A DNA stretch of 7,775 nucleotides. Origin: an uncultured Muribaculum sp. (lineage in GTDB: Bacteria > Bacteroidota > Bacteroidia > Bacteroidales > Muribaculaceae). The position numbers were made by a program, and so were the translations under genes. The stretch is from contig CANPDS010000116.1 in the NCBI GenBank assembly GCA_947573015.1, positions 1-7,775 on the forward strand, read 5' to 3'. The notes under the pieces are model-generated. The model was given only the letters and a program-made list of their open reading frames with translations, searched no databases and was not told the DNA's origin. Shown here piece after piece: positions 6,536 to 7,775 of the stretch. How positions within the stretch are numbered: position 1 is the first letter of the stretch; each line of letters begins with the position of its first letter.

Positions 6536-6665
6536 AAAGGAAGAATTATACTTCCGATGGTTGAAAAATAATCACTACGGTGGTCGAGTTTACGATAGCC
6601 GTCTGAGGAGGAGAAATGTTGCTCTTGCCAAGGAAATCCAGAAGCATTTCTCCTCCTCTTTTTTT
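6536..6665 (+). ncRNA. Candidate small regulatory RNA of about 130 nt
   Basis: A complete transcription unit lies between the transporter and the second HAD gene: a perfect promoter, about 130 nt without a convincing ORF, and a strong intrinsic terminator. Four stems can be drawn by eye. GGAAG/CTTCC pairs at 6539-6543 with 6551-6555. TGGTT/AATCA pairs at 6558-6562 with 6570-6574, including one G-U. ACGGT-G-GTCG pairs with CGAT-A-GCCGT at 6577-6586 with 6593-6602, with one G-A mismatch and a 6-nt loop. The 14-bp terminator stem is at 6605-6618 with 6645-6658. I do not recognise 4.5S/SRP RNA, RNase P, tmRNA or any riboswitch core in it. It could be a trans-acting sRNA, or a terminated leader (attenuator) for the HAD gene at 6711, though that gene seems to have its own -7 element at 6676. 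The unit is well supported as a transcript; its role is unknown. Confidence 0.65.
6605..6665 (+). terminator. Strong terminator ending the small RNA
   Basis: GAGGAGGAGAAATG (6605-6618) pairs perfectly over 14 bp with CATTTCTCCTCCTC (6645-6658), followed by seven T (6659-6665). The 26-nt loop is longer than usual for a terminator and leaves room for an unpaired seed region. Confidence 0.85.
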
Positions 6666-6675
6666 ATAAAATTGT

Positions 6676-6683
6676 TATATTTG
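6676..6683 (+). promoter_or_regulatory. Probable -7 element of the HAD gene promoter
   Basis: TATATTTG fits TAnnTTTG and lies 27 bp before the ATG at 6711, just after the small RNA terminator. I see no good -33 element, so this is a weaker call than the other promoters here. AAAGGAAAG at 6698-6706 is a possible ribosome binding site. Confidence 0.45.
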
Positions 6684-6710
6684 TCCGGTAAATAATAAAA
6701 GGAAAGATAT

Positions 6711-7355
6711 ATGATAGCTGCTGATTATGGAGCACTCTTTGATCTTGACGGAGTGCTAGTTGATACTGAAGGTACATATTCTCTGTTTTGGGGAGAGATG
6801 GGCAGGGTGTATCATCCGGAGATACCAGATTTTGCTATGAGGATAAAGGGATCGACATTGCCGCGTATACTCGGTAATTATTTTCAGGATCCTGAAATTT
6901 CATCTTTAGTTTGTAGGAAACTGGATAAATTTGAAGCGGAGATGGAATTCCCTGTTTTTGATGGTGTGATGGAGTTTCTACGCGATCTCAAGGCCAACGG
7001 TATACCTTGTGCTATTGTTACCAGCAGCGGAGCTGATAAAATGGAACGTTTGTTCAACGGCAACCCTGAGTTTGCATCTTATTTTGATGCAGTTATCACA
7101 TCGGCTGATGTCAAAAAATCCAAGCCTGATCCTGAAGGGTATCTTACCGGAGCAAAGCGTTTGGGTCGGGATATTGAGCGTTGTTTTGTGTTTGAGGATT
7201 CTTTGAATGGCCTTGTGGCAGGAATGGCTTCAGGAGCTACCGTTATAGGCTTGTATACTACTTTGTCCGCTGATGAGCTTGAAGGCCGCGCCCATGCTCT
7301 CGTGCCATCTTTGAAGGGGCTTACTGTAGCTGAAATTATGTCAGTAAGACGCTGA
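6711..7355 (+). CDS. HAD-family phosphatase, beta-phosphoglucomutase-like
   Basis: A 214-residue cytosolic HAD hydrolase of the beta-phosphoglucomutase/sugar-phosphatase type, likely acting on a small phosphosugar. Motif I is FDLDGVLVDTE with nucleophile Asp11 and acid/base Asp13. A helical C1 cap runs about 20-85. Motif II is TSS at 104-106. Motif III is Lys138 in KKSKPDP. Motif IV is FEDSLNG with Glu162 and Asp163; the FEDS form with a following NG is typical of this subfamily and differs from the GDSGVDME of the Gph-like gene in this window. Length is normal and the frame is intact. It appears to be a single-gene unit: a terminator lies about 40 bp before the ATG and another follows 17 bp after the stop. 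A phosphomutase role would need the specific cap residues of true beta-PGM, which I cannot confirm, so general phosphatase is the safer description. The substrate is unknown. Confidence 0.87.
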   Translation: MIAADYGALFDLDGVLVDTEGTYSLFWGEMGRVYHPEIPDFAMRIKGSTLPRILGNYFQDPEISSLVCRKLDKFEAEMEFPVFDGVMEFLRDLKANGIPCAIVTSSGADKMERLFNGNPEFASYFDAVITSADVKKSKPDPEGYLTGAKRLGRDIERCFVFEDSLNGLVAGMASGATVIGLYTTLSADELEGRAHALVPSLKGLTVAEIMSVRR

Positions 7356-7372
7356 TTAAGCAGGTTATAACA

Positions 7373-7418
7373 TGACGGTGTGCCAACTGATTGGTATTGG
7401 CACACCGTCACGTGTTTT
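7373..7418 (+). terminator. Terminator of the HAD gene in the convergent region
   Basis: TGACGGTGTGCCAA (7373-7386) pairs perfectly over 14 bp with TTGGCACACCGTCA (7397-7410) around a 10-nt loop. A short, imperfect T stretch follows (TTTT at 7415-7418). It lies between convergent genes, but the minus-strand side has no T-run, so it best serves the rightward HAD gene. Confidence 0.65.
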
Positions 7419-7420
7419 AT

Positions 7421-7450
7421 AGCTTGTTTAAAAATAAATGTCAACAAGCT
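7421..7450. repeat. Inverted repeat between convergent genes
   Basis: AGCTTGTT (7421-7428) and AACAAGCT (7443-7450) can form an 8-bp stem with a 14-nt AT-rich loop, 17 bp past the end of the LytTR gene on its strand. No T-run follows on either strand, so it may be a weak terminator or 3'-end stabiliser for the leftward gene. Confidence 0.4.
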
Positions 7451-7467
7451 CTGATTATTGATGGGGA

Positions 7468-7775
7468 TTAATCTTCTGAAGTGTCGCGTAGCACTGTTAT
7501 CATATGTGCGGCTACATAATCCGAGAATTGCTGTTTGTAGCTGTCGCTCACAGGGATACTGTGCTTGCCGAATAAAATGCGGTTGCGTTCGATTGTGCGA
7601 ATTTTTGTGGAGTTTACTATATAGCTTCTGTGGACACGTAGAAAACGGTTGGCCGGTAAGGTGCGCTCAAGGGTTTTCATGTTCATGAGAGTCATCACTG
7701 ACTTGTCTTCGCCATCCATGTAGATTTTGACATAGTCTTTTACTCCCTCAATGAAGAGGATATCGTTGACAGGTA
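7468..7775 (-). CDS. LytTR-family response regulator, C-terminal DNA-binding domain (partial)
   Basis: The frame is open to the right edge and gives 101 codons plus a stop, with no start inside the window. It covers an almost complete LytTR domain, the beta-sheet DNA-binding fold of AgrA/LytR/AlgR-type regulators. Recognisable parts are NDILFIEGVKDYVKIY at the front, then the helix and strand MKTLERTLPANRFLRVHRSYIVN, and HSIPVSDSYKQQF near the end. The conserved FLRVHRSYIVN core is intact. In Bacteroidales such domains usually follow a REC phosphoacceptor domain of about 120 residues, and the gene is often next to a histidine kinase of the LytS/YehU type; both would lie beyond the right edge, so this is inference. 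The ATG at 7719 is internal to the domain and not a real start. The protein would be a cytosolic transcription factor; its targets cannot be told from here. Confidence 0.85.
   Translation of the reverse strand, partial: PVNDILFIEGVKDYVKIYMDGEDKSVMTLMNMKTLERTLPANRFLRVHRSYIVNSTKIRTIERNRILFGKHSIPVSDSYKQQFSDYVAAHMITVLRDTSED

Noticed and set aside
6558..6572. Four-residue ORF (ATG GTT GAA AAA TAA) in the small RNA, as a leader peptide
   Set aside because: Too short and without a run of any regulatory amino acid, so it does not look like an attenuation peptide.
6616..6669. 17-codon ORF with GGAGGAG just upstream, inside the small RNA terminator
   Set aside because: Start site and SD-like run are both locked in the terminator stem, the last codons are the T-run, and SD-led starts are unusual in this phylum.
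7458..7688. Plus-strand open frame of 76 codons at the right end
   Set aside because: It lies opposite the LytTR domain, whose conserved core is unmistakable on the minus strand.

Overview
The window looks like chromosomal DNA of a Bacteroidales bacterium, most likely from the Muribaculaceae/Bacteroidaceae side of the order. The evidence is three copies of the Bacteroidetes -7 promoter element (TAACTTTGCA), weak use of Shine-Dalgarno sites, a lipoprotein-type BamA/TamA homologue (TamL) and an AspT/YidE-type transporter. The family-level placement is inference. There is no sign of phage, transposon, CRISPR or tRNA/rRNA genes.

Layout. 1-1208 (minus strand): a two-gene ion-transport unit, a six-helix channel protein followed 18 bp later, in the same frame, by the N-terminal part of a membrane protein that may be a TrkH-type potassium transporter and runs off the left edge. 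1209-1374: a divergent intergenic region with a good promoter facing right. 1375-3723 (plus): a tamL-like outer-membrane assembly gene cut in two by one in-frame TAA at 2731-2733. 3774-4442 (plus): an intact phosphoglycolate phosphatase-like HAD gene, probably co-transcribed with tamL. 4490-4604: a palindrome, a promoter and a roughly 60 nt leader. 4605-6270 (plus): an AspT/YidE-family transporter cut in two by a +1 frameshift near 5218-5227; removing one base restores a 554-residue protein. 6271-6710: gene-free, holding the transporter's terminator, an AT-rich stretch with nothing recognisable, and a self-contained small RNA unit (consensus promoter, about 130 nt with three small hairpins, strong terminator). 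6711-7355 (plus): a second HAD phosphatase of the beta-phosphoglucomutase-like type. 7356-7467: convergent region with two inverted repeats. 7468-7775 (minus): the C-terminal LytTR DNA-binding domain of a response regulator that continues beyond the right edge.

The genes are mostly housekeeping: potassium handling, outer-membrane biogenesis, phosphometabolite repair, an organic-anion or amino-acid type antiporter and a signalling regulator. They do not form one pathway. Two things stand out. Two otherwise well-preserved genes only 2.5 kb apart each carry a single-event lesion, one nonsense and one 1-nt frameshift, so sequence error, strain-mixture assembly or recent gene loss must be considered. 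The other is the unannotated small RNA candidate at about 6536-6665, the best candidate here for something undescribed.
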